A stretch of 64,000 bases of DNA from Variovorax paradoxus (GTDB lineage Bacteria > Pseudomonadota > Gammaproteobacteria > Burkholderiales > Burkholderiaceae_C). The notes under the pieces are model-generated. The model had not been told where the DNA came from. It made no database searches and saw nothing but the letters and a program-made list of their open reading frames with translations. Below, piece after piece: positions 51,131 through 59,394 of the stretch. Numbering within the stretch: the first letter of the stretch is position 1; every line of letters begins with the position of its first letter. Location: assembly GCF_009755665.1 (NCBI RefSeq), contig NZ_CP046622.1:2418001-2482000 (forward strand). Reading direction: 5' to 3'. The translations under genes were made by a program, and so were the position numbers.

Positions 51131-51997
51131 CTAGCGTCTTGAACGAATTTGACCTGTTGTCGTGCCCGCCGGAACATGCCGCGGCGACGCGGCCCCCGCC
51201 CGCCGCCACGCCTGCGGCGACATGTCCGCCAGCGCTGAGAACTCGCGGCTCAGGTGCGCCTGGTCGCTGTAGCCGGCGGTGAGTGCAATCTCGGCCCAGC
51301 TTTGCGCGGGGTCGCCTGCCAGCGTCAGCGCACGATTGAAACGCATCACGCGTGCGTATTCCTTGGGGCTGAGGCCGATGGCGCCGCGAAAGAGCGCGAT
51401 GAAGCGGCGGTGGCTGTACCCGCTGCGAGTTACCAGTCCCTCGATCGAAGGGCTTCCATGGGCCAGCGGTCCGAGAGTTGCGGCGATGCCCGGGTGCAGG
51501 CCGCGCAGACCGGCGCCGAACGAGTCGATGGCACGCTGCGCGAGCAAGGCTTCGAAGACTGTGAGCTGTCTGTCGAGGCCGCCCGCGGCATGAACCTGCT
51601 CGAGCGCGGCATCGGTCTGCCGCGCGCCCCACAACGCATCGAGCGGCGTGTGCTGGCTGGCCAGTGCGTCTTCCGGCGCACCCAGCAGGGCTCGGGCTGC
51701 GCCGGGCTGAAGCTGCGCGCCGACGGAGCGCGTGGCCACCGACACGTCGCGCATGTACGAGGCGGCGCGCGCGCCGCCGACGATCGCGTAACCGCAGGTC
51801 TGGCCGCGCGTGTCGTCAGCGCTACCGAATAACTTCAGCGGCGGACCCGACAAGCGGAACACCACGTGCATGCCGCCCGTAGGCAGCACGTGTTCGCGCG
51901 CGCCCGGCCGTTCGGTCGGCACGCCTTCAGGCGCCGAGGCCCACAGCAGCTTCACGAAGGGCTGCAGATGGGGAGGAGGAGGCCGCGTCAGCTGCAT
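51131..51997 (-). CDS. AraC-family transcriptional regulator
   Basis: 288-residue regulator. N-terminal about 150 residues are an AraC-type ligand domain beginning HLQPFVKLLWASAPEG; the C-terminal double helix-turn-helix (about 180-270) includes GYSHRRFIALFRGAIGLSPK, LTLAGDPAQSWAEIALTAGY and SDQAHLSREFSALADMSP, where the second HTH and its FxxxxG-like end are clear. The start MQLTRPPPPHLQPF is chosen because the longer upstream frame is Arg-rich noise. It is divergent from the cystathionine lyase-like gene (53 bases) and upstream of the VOC gene. Confidence 0.9.
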   Translation of the reverse strand: MQLTRPPPPHLQPFVKLLWASAPEGVPTERPGAREHVLPTGGMHVVFRLSGPPLKLFGSADDTRGQTCGYAIVGGARAASYMRDVSVATRSVGAQLQPGAARALLGAPEDALASQHTPLDALWGARQTDAALEQVHAAGGLDRQLTVFEALLAQRAIDSFGAGLRGLHPGIAATLGPLAHGSPSIEGLVTRSGYSHRRFIALFRGAIGLSPKEYARVMRFNRALTLAGDPAQSWAEIALTAGYSDQAHLSREFSALADMSPQAWRRAGAASPRHVPAGTTTGQIRSRR

Positions 51998-52050
51998 CAG
52001 CGCATTGTGAGGCGGAAGCCGCGGCAGCCCAGTCGCGCTAGCATTCACCC

Positions 52051-53244
52051 ATGAGCAAGCCCTCCACGACCCTGATTCACCATCCCTACAAGCCGCCAGC
52101 CAACTTCGCTGCGCCGCAGCCGGGGATCTACAAGGCCTCGACCGTGTTCTTCGCCGACGTGGCCGCCATGCGCGCACGCGACTGGAAAACCAAGGCCGGC
52201 TACACCTACGGCCTGCACGGCACGCCGACCACCTTCACGCTCGAGGAACGCCTGGCCACGCTCGAAGGCGGCACCGAATGCCTGCTGGTGCCAAGCGGGC
52301 TTGCTGCCATCTCGCTGGTCGCCTTCGCTTTCCTGAAGAGCGGCGACGAGGTGCTGATTCCCGACAACGCCTACGGGCCCAACAAGGCGTTGGCGACCGG
52401 CGAATTAGCCAACTTCGGCATCACGCACCGCATGTACGACGCGATGAACCCGGCCGACCTGCAGGCCAAGCTCTCGGACCGTACGCGGCTCGTGTGGGTC
52501 GAGGCGGCGGGCTCGGTGACGATGGAGTTTCCCGACCTGCCGGCCCTGGTGGACGTCTGCCGCGCCCGCGGGGTGGTCACGGCGCTGGACAACACCTGGG
52601 GTGCGGGCCTGGCGTTTGCCCCCTTCGATTTCAACGGAAGCGGGCAGGGCGTCGACATCTCGGTGCATGCGCTCACCAAATACCCGAGCGGCGGCGGCGA
52701 CGTGCTGATGGGCAGCGTGATTACGCGCGACGAGCGGCTGCACCGTGCCCTCAAGCTGACCCACATGCGCATGGGCTTTGGCGTGGGCGTGGGCGATGTG
52801 GAGACGCTGCTGCGTTCGCTGCCCAGCATCGGGCTGCGCTACGCCGCCCACGACCGCACCGCCCGAGAACTGGCACGTTGGCTCAGCGGCCGCGAAGAAA
52901 TCGCCCAGGTGCTCCACCCGGCGCTGGAGGAGTCGCCGGGCCATACGAACTGGCGCGCCCTCTGCGGCGAAACCGACTTGGCCGCGGGCCTGTTCTCGGT
53001 CGTGTTCGACGCACGCTACAGCACCGAACAGGTCGACCGCTTCTGCGACAGCCTGAACCTGTTCCGTCTCGGCTACTCATGGGGCGGCCCGGTCAGCCTG
53101 GTGGTGCCCTACGACATCGGCCTGATGCGCGATGCGAACGTGGCTCCCTGGCCGCACAAGGGCACGCTCGTGCGCTTCTCGATCGGCCTGGAGGACGTGG
53201 AAGACCTGCGCGCCGACCTGCAGCAGGCGCTGCTGCAGATGTAG
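52051..53244 (+). CDS. Cystathionine beta-lyase-like PLP enzyme
   Basis: 397-residue Cys/Met-metabolism PLP-dependent enzyme. The PLP lysine is Lys210 in VHALTKYPSGGGD, Asp180 (ALDNTW) holds the pyridine nitrogen, and the phosphate-binding GTPTTFTLEERLATLEGG and PSGLAAI stretches are in place. The segment after Lys210 reads SGGGDV where typical MetC/MetB have GHSDV, so substrate choice may differ; cystathionine beta-lyase is the best label. It may pair with the downstream membrane protein gene, 15 bases away. Confidence 0.9.
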   Translation: MSKPSTTLIHHPYKPPANFAAPQPGIYKASTVFFADVAAMRARDWKTKAGYTYGLHGTPTTFTLEERLATLEGGTECLLVPSGLAAISLVAFAFLKSGDEVLIPDNAYGPNKALATGELANFGITHRMYDAMNPADLQAKLSDRTRLVWVEAAGSVTMEFPDLPALVDVCRARGVVTALDNTWGAGLAFAPFDFNGSGQGVDISVHALTKYPSGGGDVLMGSVITRDERLHRALKLTHMRMGFGVGVGDVETLLRSLPSIGLRYAAHDRTARELARWLSGREEIAQVLHPALEESPGHTNWRALCGETDLAAGLFSVVFDARYSTEQVDRFCDSLNLFRLGYSWGGPVSLVVPYDIGLMRDANVAPWPHKGTLVRFSIGLEDVEDLRADLQQALLQM

Positions 53245-53259
53245 GCCTTGCCCAGGCGC

Positions 53260-54225
53260 ATGGCAAGAAAAAATCGCAAGAGCCAGTCCATCGCCGCGTC
53301 CGCCGCGCGCGGCATGGCACCGGCACGCGCGGCCGATACCCATACCGCTGGGCCGCGCGTGCTCGAGGTTCCCGCGCACGTGCTGAAAGCGCTGGCAGGT
53401 GAGGGGCCGTTGGAGGGTGTGCCGGACCTCGCGGCCACCCGGCTCCTGCTCGGCGGGCTGGTGGCGATTTTCGCGTTGCTGGCGCTCTCCCTTGGGGCCG
53501 CGGTGCTGCTGCAGGACGACTGGTCGAACCTGCACGGCAACGAGGGGATCGTCGCGCTGGCCGTGCTCGCGCTTGTTGCCGGGCTGGGTGGCGGGCTCTG
53601 GTATCTGCTGCGGCAGTTTGCGCAGGTGGGCCAGGGCTCGATCCGGATCGACGCCGAAGGCATGCGTTGGGGCGATCCCGCGTCGCCGCAGGCCGTGGCC
53701 TGGCGCGAGGTCTGCCGCGGGCGCGCCGGCCTGCAGGATGTGAAAACCGAATTCACTTCGAGCGATGCGATCGTCAAGCGGCTTGTCTTCCAGCGGGCCG
53801 CAGGCGGCGGCGAAACCATCGATGTGAAGCTGCCCCTGGCGCTGACCATGGACGCCCCGCGCGTGGTGCGCTTTCGCAACCGCGCCGCGCTCCTGCGTGC
53901 GTTGCTCCTGCGGCTCGCCACGCAGCCCCGGCCGCGCCTGCGCTTTGCCGCCGAGGTGTTCATCGACGCCGGCATCGATCCGCAAACCTGGGAGCCCATG
54001 CTGGCGCCAAGGCGCTGGATGTGGCTTTCGTCCCTTGCCGCGCTGCTGCCGGTGTTGGCCGTGTTTCTCTTCTGGCCTCTGGGCGAACACGTCGGCTGGA
54101 TGATTGCGGCCCTGGTCCTGGCGATGGTGGCCGGCGCCGGTGCCATGGGCTGGTTCATGGACCAGCGCTATCCGGGTTTGCAAGGTGTGTTCGAGTTCGA
54201 AACACCCTCCGGCCCCATGCCTTGA
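53260..54225 (+). CDS. Four-helix membrane protein of unknown function
   Basis: 321 residues, no family name that I recognise. A basic, Ala-rich N terminus leads to two membrane helices (about 62-84 and 96-117), a soluble domain of about 130 residues (120-245) with beta-rich GSIRIDAEGMRWGDPASPQ and IDVKLPLALTMDAPRVVRF, then two more helices (about 246-266 and 272-292). The helix pairs flanking a PH-like domain recall bacterial bPH proteins, but this is inferred from layout only. Start ATG at 53260 is preferred over a TTG twelve bases earlier. It is 15 bases after the PLP enzyme gene. Confidence 0.7.
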   Translation: MARKNRKSQSIAASAARGMAPARAADTHTAGPRVLEVPAHVLKALAGEGPLEGVPDLAATRLLLGGLVAIFALLALSLGAAVLLQDDWSNLHGNEGIVALAVLALVAGLGGGLWYLLRQFAQVGQGSIRIDAEGMRWGDPASPQAVAWREVCRGRAGLQDVKTEFTSSDAIVKRLVFQRAAGGGETIDVKLPLALTMDAPRVVRFRNRAALLRALLLRLATQPRPRLRFAAEVFIDAGIDPQTWEPMLAPRRWMWLSSLAALLPVLAVFLFWPLGEHVGWMIAALVLAMVAGAGAMGWFMDQRYPGLQGVFEFETPSGPMP

Positions 54226-54283
54226 GACCGCACCGTTATCGCTTACAGTAGGCTACGCACAGTCACCGTGACTGTCTCGCCTC

Positions 54284-54290
54284 AAGGAGA
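54284..54290 (+). promoter_or_regulatory. Ribosome-binding site that sets a GTG start
   Basis: AAGGAGA, four bases before GTG at 54295. It selects GTG over an upstream ATG (54268) in the same frame, giving the 67-residue protein. Confidence 0.65.
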
Positions 54291-54294
54291 AGCA

Positions 54295-54498
54295 GTGGCA
54301 ACACCAAATTACGGCTACGAAAAGCGCCAGAAGGAGCTGGCCAAGAAGAAGAAAAAGGAAGAGAAGCTCCGCGAGAAGGCCAATCGCAAGCTCTCTCCAA
54401 GCAGCGAAGGACTCGCCCCGGGCGACCCGGAAACCGATGTGGCCTCGCTCGAACGCGACCCGCCGACGGTGCCCGAGCTGCCGACCAAGAACGGCTGA
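54295..54498 (+). CDS. Small lysine-rich conserved protein
   Basis: 67 residues. Starts ATPNYGYEKRQKELAKKKKKEEKLREKANRK (split here by a five-lysine run), a very basic helix likely to bind nucleic acid or membrane, followed by an acidic Pro-rich tail ending LPTKNG. I recognise this as a recurrent small protein in betaproteobacteria but know no function. GTG start with a strong ribosome-binding site; a bidirectional terminator follows. Confidence 0.75.
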   Translation: MATPNYGYEKRQKELAKKKKKEEKLREKANRKLSPSSEGLAPGDPETDVASLERDPPTVPELPTKNG

Positions 54499-54520
54499 TT
54501 CGCCGATCGACACTTTCGAC

Positions 54521-54562
54521 AAAAAAGCCGCTGCAGGCCTTTGGGCATGCAGCGGCTTTTTT
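54521..54562. terminator. Bidirectional terminator
   Basis: A 15-base-pair perfect stem (six A-T pairs followed by GCCGCTGCA / TGCAGCGGC), with a 12-base loop and T tracts on both strands. It lies between the convergent small basic protein and TesA-type esterase genes. Confidence 0.93.
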
Positions 54563-54575
54563 GTTTGCGGCCGGC

Positions 54576-55256
54576 TTACTTGGCGGCAAGCAGCTTGCGC
54601 AGTTCCGGCCACACGTTCTCGAGCAACCGGGGCTGCGCCGCGGCCGTGGGATGAATGCGGTCCGCCTGGAAGAGCGCAAGCGCGTCTGGCGCATCGGCCA
54701 CGCCCTTGAGAAGAAAGGGCACCAGTGCCGCCTTGGTGGCGCTGGCCACCTTGCCGAACACCGCCTCGAAGCGCCGCGTGTAGTCGCCGCCGTAGTTGGG
54801 CGGCACCTGGATGCCGACGATCAGCACCTTGGCTCCGGCCGCCTGTGCCGCCCTGGTGATCTGCAGCAGGTTTTCCTCGGTGTTCTGGAGCGGCAGGCCG
54901 CGCAGGGCGTCGTTGGCGCCAAGCTCCACCACCACGTGGCTGGGCTTGTGCTGCGCCAGCAACGACGCAAAGCGGGCGCGCCCGCCCGAGCTGGTGTCGC
55001 CGCTGATGCTGGCGTTGACCACCGTGGCCGGGATCTTTTGCTCAGCAAGCCGCTTCTCAAGCAGGGGCACCCAGCCTTCGCCGCGCTTCAGGCCGTATTC
55101 GGCGCTCAGCGAATCGCCGAGCACCAGAATCACCGGTTTGCGGGGCGCCGCAGCCTGTGCGGTCTGGGCGTGTGCCGTTGCCGATGCCCCTGCAATGCCG
55201 GAAGCGGCGGCGGTCAAGATAAAGTCACGTCGATTCAAAACGAAAAGCCTTTCCAT
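54576..55256 (-). CDS. TesA-type SGNH esterase / arylesterase with Tat-like signal
   Basis: 226-residue exported esterase (thioesterase I / arylesterase / lysophospholipase group). Residues 9-14 give a twin-arginine motif NRRDFIL and residues about 13-30 the hydrophobic signal, cleaved after AHA. SGNH residues: Ser49 in LGDSLSAEYG, Gly in SISGDTSSGG, Asn in GANDALRG and Asp199/His202 in DRIHPTA. The chosen ATG overlaps the divergent ABC gene's ATG by two bases. A TTG at 55238 with AAAGG upstream would also leave the whole Tat signal intact and remains an alternative. In E. coli tesA is also divergent from ybbA. Confidence 0.88.
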   Translation of the reverse strand: MERLFVLNRRDFILTAAASGIAGASATAHAQTAQAAAPRKPVILVLGDSLSAEYGLKRGEGWVPLLEKRLAEQKIPATVVNASISGDTSSGGRARFASLLAQHKPSHVVVELGANDALRGLPLQNTEENLLQITRAAQAAGAKVLIVGIQVPPNYGGDYTRRFEAVFGKVASATKAALVPFLLKGVADAPDALALFQADRIHPTAAAQPRLLENVWPELRKLLAAK

Positions 55257-55977
55257 GTCCCAACTCCCGTCTGAAGCCATTGTCGCCGTCGAGCACGTGT
55301 TCAAGTCCGTTACAGACTCGACCGGTACGCTGGACATTCTGCAGGACATCGATTTCACCCTGGGCGCGCGGGAAACCGCCGCCATCGTGGGGGCTTCGGG
55401 CTCCGGCAAGAGTACCTTGCTGTCGATCATCGCAGGGCTGGACACGCCCACGCGCGGCACCGTCAAGCTCGCGGGCGACGACATCTTTGCCATCGACGAA
55501 GACGCACGCGCCGCTCTCCGGGCCCAGCGCGTGGGGTTCGTCTTCCAGAGCTTCCAGCTGCTCGGCAACCTGAGCGCACTCGAAAACGTGATGCTGCCGC
55601 TGGAGCTGGCCGGCCGCAAGGACGCGCGCAAGGCCGCTACCGAAATGCTCGGACGGGTGGGGCTCGGGCAGCGGCTCGGGCACTATCCCAAGGTACTCTC
55701 AGGTGGCGAACAGCAGCGCGTGGCCTTGGCTCGGGCATTTGTGGTTCAGCCGGCCCTGCTGCTGGCCGACGAGCCCACCGGCAGCCTCGACTTTGCGACC
55801 GGCGAGCAGGTGATGCGCCTGATGTTCGACCTGAATCGCGAACTCGGCACCACGCTCGTGCTCGTCACGCACGACCGCGGCATTGCGGCCCAGTGCGAGC
55901 GCCGCATCACCATCGAAGCCGGGCGCATGGCGCTCAACGAGTCCAAGCCCGTGCTGGTGGCCTCGCTCGAGGCATGA
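55255..55977 (+). CDS. ybbA: ABC transporter ATPase, YbbA/LolD type, without its permease
   Basis: 240-residue ABC ATPase. Walker A GASGSGKST, Q loop FVFQSFQLL, signature LSGGEQQRVALARA and Walker B LLLADEPTG are intact. It belongs to the MacB/LolD/YbbA branch. In E. coli ybbA is divergent from tesA and followed by the large permease gene ybbP; here that permease is absent and the next gene is an unrelated two-helix membrane protein, overlapped by ATGA. Start shares two bases with the esterase start on the other strand, and no clear ribosome-binding site precedes it. The product could pair with a permease elsewhere. Confidence 0.87.
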   Translation: MSQLPSEAIVAVEHVFKSVTDSTGTLDILQDIDFTLGARETAAIVGASGSGKSTLLSIIAGLDTPTRGTVKLAGDDIFAIDEDARAALRAQRVGFVFQSFQLLGNLSALENVMLPLELAGRKDARKAATEMLGRVGLGQRLGHYPKVLSGGEQQRVALARAFVVQPALLLADEPTGSLDFATGEQVMRLMFDLNRELGTTLVLVTHDRGIAAQCERRITIEAGRMALNESKPVLVASLEA

Positions 55978-56954
55978 TCGTTCCCAGGTTCTGGGCCGAA
56001 GGCCGAATCCAGGAGCGGGTGGAGGGCAAGCAGATCACCGTGCGGCGCTACGGCTGGTCCGACGACAGCCCGATTGCCGCGCAGGCGCATGCCGACCAGC
56101 GCACGCAGGAAGCCTTCGAGCGCATTGCCCGCGGCGAGCAGCTCGACCGCCGCGAGCGCAAGCTGGCCTACAACGGCGCCCAGGGCGTGCCCATCCGCGA
56201 GGAAATCGTCGAGCGGCAAGGCGACACTGTCATTACCCGCAACAGCTACGGCGCGCGATGCCTCAACACGCCCGATGTGCTGTTCGTGGACATCGACTTC
56301 GAGGAGCCGCTGCGCGGCAGCGTGTTCGGCTTTGCGCTGGCGCCCGCGCTGATTGCGGGCGTCGTCGGTGGATGGACCGCCAAGACCTGGGTGGGCGGGC
56401 TGATCGCGGCCCTCGTGGTCTTCATCGTTGCCTACCGCATCGGCCTCGCCAAGAAGCGCGGCGAGGCCAGCACCAACCCCTCGCCTGAAAAGCGCGCGGC
56501 CGAGCGTATCGGCCGCTTCGTGCACCAAAACCCGGACTGGCACCTGCGCCTCTACCGCACCCCGGCCGGCTTTCGCGTGCTGGCGATGCACGACGTCTTC
56601 AGCCCGGCCGACCCGGCGGTGGCGGAATGCTTCGAGGCGCTGGGCGTCGACAAGACCTATGCGCGCATGTGCCGCAACCAGAACTGCTTTCGCGCCCGGC
56701 TGAGCGCCAAGCCCTGGCGCATCGGCATCGGCGAACACATGCGGCCGCAGCCGGGCGTCTGGCCCGTGTCGCCCGAGAAGCTGCCGGTGCGCGACGCCTG
56801 GGTGGCGCGCTACGAAAAAGCCGCTGAAAGCCATGCCGCATGCCAGTACCTGGAAAGCGCCGGCAACTGCGGCCGGGTGCATCCGAACGCGCTGGCCGTG
56901 CAGGAACTGCACGACGAAAAAGCCGGGGCGCACAGCGGTTTGCCGATTGCCTGA
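55974..56954 (+). CDS. Two-helix membrane protein of unknown function, coupled to the ABC ATPase
   Basis: 326 residues, family not named by me. A soluble N-terminal part of about 112 residues ends DVLFVDIDFEEP, two membrane helices follow (about 116-134 and 138-156) with almost no loop, then a C-terminal domain: NPDWHLRLYRTPAGFRVLAM, two cysteines six apart (Cys233 and Cys238, CRNQNC), FRARLSAKPWRIG, and HAACQYLESAGNC. The hhDhD pattern in VDID and the YRTPAGFR strand-turn recall the order of motifs in primase-polymerase-like folds, but the membrane insertion and missing His make that a weak guess. It overlaps the ATPase by ATGA. Confidence 0.72.
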   Translation: MIVPRFWAEGRIQERVEGKQITVRRYGWSDDSPIAAQAHADQRTQEAFERIARGEQLDRRERKLAYNGAQGVPIREEIVERQGDTVITRNSYGARCLNTPDVLFVDIDFEEPLRGSVFGFALAPALIAGVVGGWTAKTWVGGLIAALVVFIVAYRIGLAKKRGEASTNPSPEKRAAERIGRFVHQNPDWHLRLYRTPAGFRVLAMHDVFSPADPAVAECFEALGVDKTYARMCRNQNCFRARLSAKPWRIGIGEHMRPQPGVWPVSPEKLPVRDAWVARYEKAAESHAACQYLESAGNCGRVHPNALAVQELHDEKAGAHSGLPIA

Positions 56955-56987
56955 AAGGCAGGGCGCGCCGCCCTCGATAATCGAGGG

Positions 56988-57734
56988 ATGTCTTCCCCTA
57001 AAGTGATCTTCGGCTTCCATGCCGTGGGCGTGCGCATCAAGACCGCGCCCAAATCGGTGCTCGAAGTGATGTTCGACACCAGCCGGCGCGATGCGCGCAT
57101 GAAACAGTTCATTGCGCGCGCGCAGGAAGCCGGCGTGCGGCTGGTCGAGGCGGACGGCCTGCGCCTCGCCAAGCTCAGCGGCAGCCACGGCCACCAGGGC
57201 GTGGTGGCGCGGGTCGAGCCCGTTGCGCAGGTCCGCTCGCTCGACGAACTGCTCGAGGGCCTCGAAGAAGCCGGCACCGTGCCCCTTCTGCTGGTGCTCG
57301 ACGGGGTGACCGACCCGCACAACCTGGGCGCCTGCCTTCGCGTGGCCGACGGCGCCGGGGCGCATGCGGTCATCGCGCCCAAGGACCATGCGGCGGGCAT
57401 CAACGCCACTGTGGCCAAGGTGGCGAGCGGCGCTGCCGAAACCGTGCCGTACTTCATGGTGACCAACCTGGCGCGCACGCTGAACGAGCTCAAGGAACGC
57501 AACATCTGGTGCGTGGGCACCAGCGACGATGCGCCCGGCACCCTCTACCAGAGCGACTTGAAGCGCCCGCTGGCACTGGTGCTCGGCGCCGAAGGCGAGG
57601 GCATGCGCCAACTCACCCGCAAGACCTGCGACGAGCTCGTGAGCATTCCGATGGCCGGAGCGGTCGAAAGCCTGAACGTCTCGGTGGCAAGCGGCGTGTG
57701 CCTGTACGAGGCGATGCGCCAGCGCAGCGCCTGA
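56988..57734 (+). CDS. rlmB: 23S rRNA (guanosine-2'-O)-methyltransferase RlmB
   Basis: 248-residue SpoU/TrmH-family enzyme methylating G2251 in the peptidyl-transferase P loop. N-terminal substrate-binding domain (IFGFHAVGVRI), then the SPOUT domain with DGVTDPHNLGACLRVADG, LVLGAEGEGMRQL and PMAGAVESLNVSVASG, the trefoil-knot motifs 1-3. It is followed by a stem-loop (57747-57769) and an opposite-strand gene. Confidence 0.96.
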   Translation: MSSPKVIFGFHAVGVRIKTAPKSVLEVMFDTSRRDARMKQFIARAQEAGVRLVEADGLRLAKLSGSHGHQGVVARVEPVAQVRSLDELLEGLEEAGTVPLLLVLDGVTDPHNLGACLRVADGAGAHAVIAPKDHAAGINATVAKVASGAAETVPYFMVTNLARTLNELKERNIWCVGTSDDAPGTLYQSDLKRPLALVLGAEGEGMRQLTRKTCDELVSIPMAGAVESLNVSVASGVCLYEAMRQRSA

Positions 57735-57746
57735 CGCCGATTACTT

Positions 57747-57769
57747 GCGCCAGCGTGGCCTGCTGGCGC
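57747..57769. terminator. Stem-loop between convergent rlmB and oxidoreductase genes
   Basis: GCGCCAGC-GTGGCCT-GCTGGCGC, a perfect 8-base-pair stem with a 7-base loop and no T tract, in the 40 bases separating two convergent stops. Confidence 0.45.
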
Positions 57770-57774
57770 GCTAG

Positions 57775-58986
57775 CTAGTTCCTGCCCAATGGGCTGGCCT
57801 TGCGATGAAAGTACACCAGCTCCGCCACTCGCCGCAGCTGCGGCGTACCGAGCAGGCGATTGAACATCCAGTCGCTCTGGAAGTGATCGAAAGCCCAGCG
57901 CATCGCTCGCTTGAGCCTAAACCTCGGATAGCTGCGCACGAACCAGCCGGCTGGGTCTTGCGCCTTGCCTCGAACAAACTGCGCGATGGCTTCGCCGGCA
58001 CGTTCCCCGTGCTGCAGTGCCGTGTGAATGCCGCCGGCCGTCACCGGCGACACCATGCCGGCCGCATCGCCCACCAGCAGCGCTCGCTCGCGGGCGACCA
58101 CGGGCAGCACGCCGCCGCAGGGGATCATCCCGGCGCGAATCGCCACGGGTGGCGCGTCGCCGGGCGACACGACCGAGGCGATCTTTCGCAGCAGTGGATC
58201 GAGCCGGAGCGCCGCCGCGTCCTGCATGCCCATGCGGCGCGCGAGCCCGATCTGGCTCACGCCGAACCCGTCGAGCGCCCATCCGATGTAGCCCGGCGCC
58301 AGCCGGCGGTCGACGAAGCAGTGCAGAAAACCAGGCGCCATGCTCGCGCCTCGGTATTCGTGCTCGACGCCATAGAGAAAGCGCGTGTTGCGCGACAGGC
58401 CGAGGGCCTTGGCAACGCGCGAGTGCGGCCCGTCGGCCCCCACGATGTAACGGGCTGAAATGCAGGTGCCCTGGCCAGGGCTGTGGGCCAGCGGGATCTC
58501 CCAGCGGTCGTTCATCCAGAGCGCCTGCTCGAACAGCGTGCCAAGACGCACGTCGACGCCGCTGGCACGGGCCGAGTCGACCATCCAGTCGAGCAGGGCG
58601 GGCGCATCGGTGGCCCAGAACCAGTAGCCCGGCGCATGCAGGTCCACGTGGCGCATATCGGGCGAATAAAGCCGAACGCCATCGATGCGGCGTACCAGCG
58701 CGGGCGGCACTTCCGCAAGCCACGGCACCGTATCCACCGCATCCTTCACGATGATGCCGGTGGTGTGCAGCTTGGCGCCGGCGCTGGACTTTTTCTCCAG
58801 CACCATCACGCTGAGGCCGGCCAGCGCTGCGGCGCGTGCGCAGGCCAGGCCGGCAAAGCTGGCCCCAACCACGAGCAGGTCGACCTGGGTGGTCGAAACC
58901 CGTTCGGCCACCATCAACGAGGCAGGCGTGGCAACAAGGGGAGAGGGGGCGTCGTCGAGACGGGCGAAGGAACTTGAGGCGGACAT
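57775..58986 (-). CDS. FAD-dependent oxidoreductase (geranylgeranyl reductase-like group)
   Basis: 403-residue flavoprotein of the PHBH fold. FAD/dinucleotide site LLVVGASFAGLACARAAAL (about residues 37-55), the second FAD motif ALLVGDAAGMVSPVTAGG (about 305-322) and the IVGADGPHSRVAKALGL segment identify the group. Substrate unknown; relatives reduce isoprenoid chains or hydroxylate aromatics. The N-terminal 30 residues are Ser/Ala-rich and not conserved-looking, so the true start may be Met24. A C-terminal extension (LKRAMRWAFDHFQSDWMF) carries amphipathic helices. Confidence 0.85.
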   Translation of the reverse strand: MSASSSFARLDDAPSPLVATPASLMVAERVSTTQVDLLVVGASFAGLACARAAALAGLSVMVLEKKSSAGAKLHTTGIIVKDAVDTVPWLAEVPPALVRRIDGVRLYSPDMRHVDLHAPGYWFWATDAPALLDWMVDSARASGVDVRLGTLFEQALWMNDRWEIPLAHSPGQGTCISARYIVGADGPHSRVAKALGLSRNTRFLYGVEHEYRGASMAPGFLHCFVDRRLAPGYIGWALDGFGVSQIGLARRMGMQDAAALRLDPLLRKIASVVSPGDAPPVAIRAGMIPCGGVLPVVARERALLVGDAAGMVSPVTAGGIHTALQHGERAGEAIAQFVRGKAQDPAGWFVRSYPRFRLKRAMRWAFDHFQSDWMFNRLLGTPQLRRVAELVYFHRKASPLGRN

Positions 58987-59102
58987 GGGCGAGCTGACTT
59001 GTAGCGATGCGCACCGCGACCTGCGGTGCGCACGCGAAGTTAGCTACGCCATGTGCGCGCGGCGTGAAGCCTGTGTGAAATGAGCGGCAGCCAGCATCGA
59101 AC

Positions 59103-59273
59103 TCAGGAAGGGTCCTTGCTGCGTGTGCGCCCCACTGCGCTGAAGATGCCGATGCCCAGGATGATCAGCGCGCCAATGCCGATGTAGAGCGTGGGCACGC
59201 CGGCGACCGAGGCGCCCCAGGCGAGGCCACCCAGGAAAATCAGAAACCCGATCATGTAGAGCACAAATGACAT
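59103..59273 (-). CDS. Small two-helix membrane protein
   Basis: 56 residues with two hydrophobic helices (about 2-22 and 28-47) and a basic tail SAVGRTRSKDPS. Begins MSFVLYMIGFLIFLGG. GGAAAC upstream may act as ribosome-binding site. It lies upstream of the FAD oxidoreductase on the same strand with 116 bases between. Function unknown. Confidence 0.72.
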   Translation of the reverse strand: MSFVLYMIGFLIFLGGLAWGASVAGVPTLYIGIGALIILGIGIFSAVGRTRSKDPS

Positions 59274-59394
59274 GCTTGTTTCCTCGAAACTGTGATGCCT
59301 TGCAGTATCTCGGCCGGTGCCGGGGCCAGCACAGGCCTTCGTCGCCAGTCGCTGTGGGAACTTGCCTACTACTTCTAGGCCGGCCAGCGCCGGC

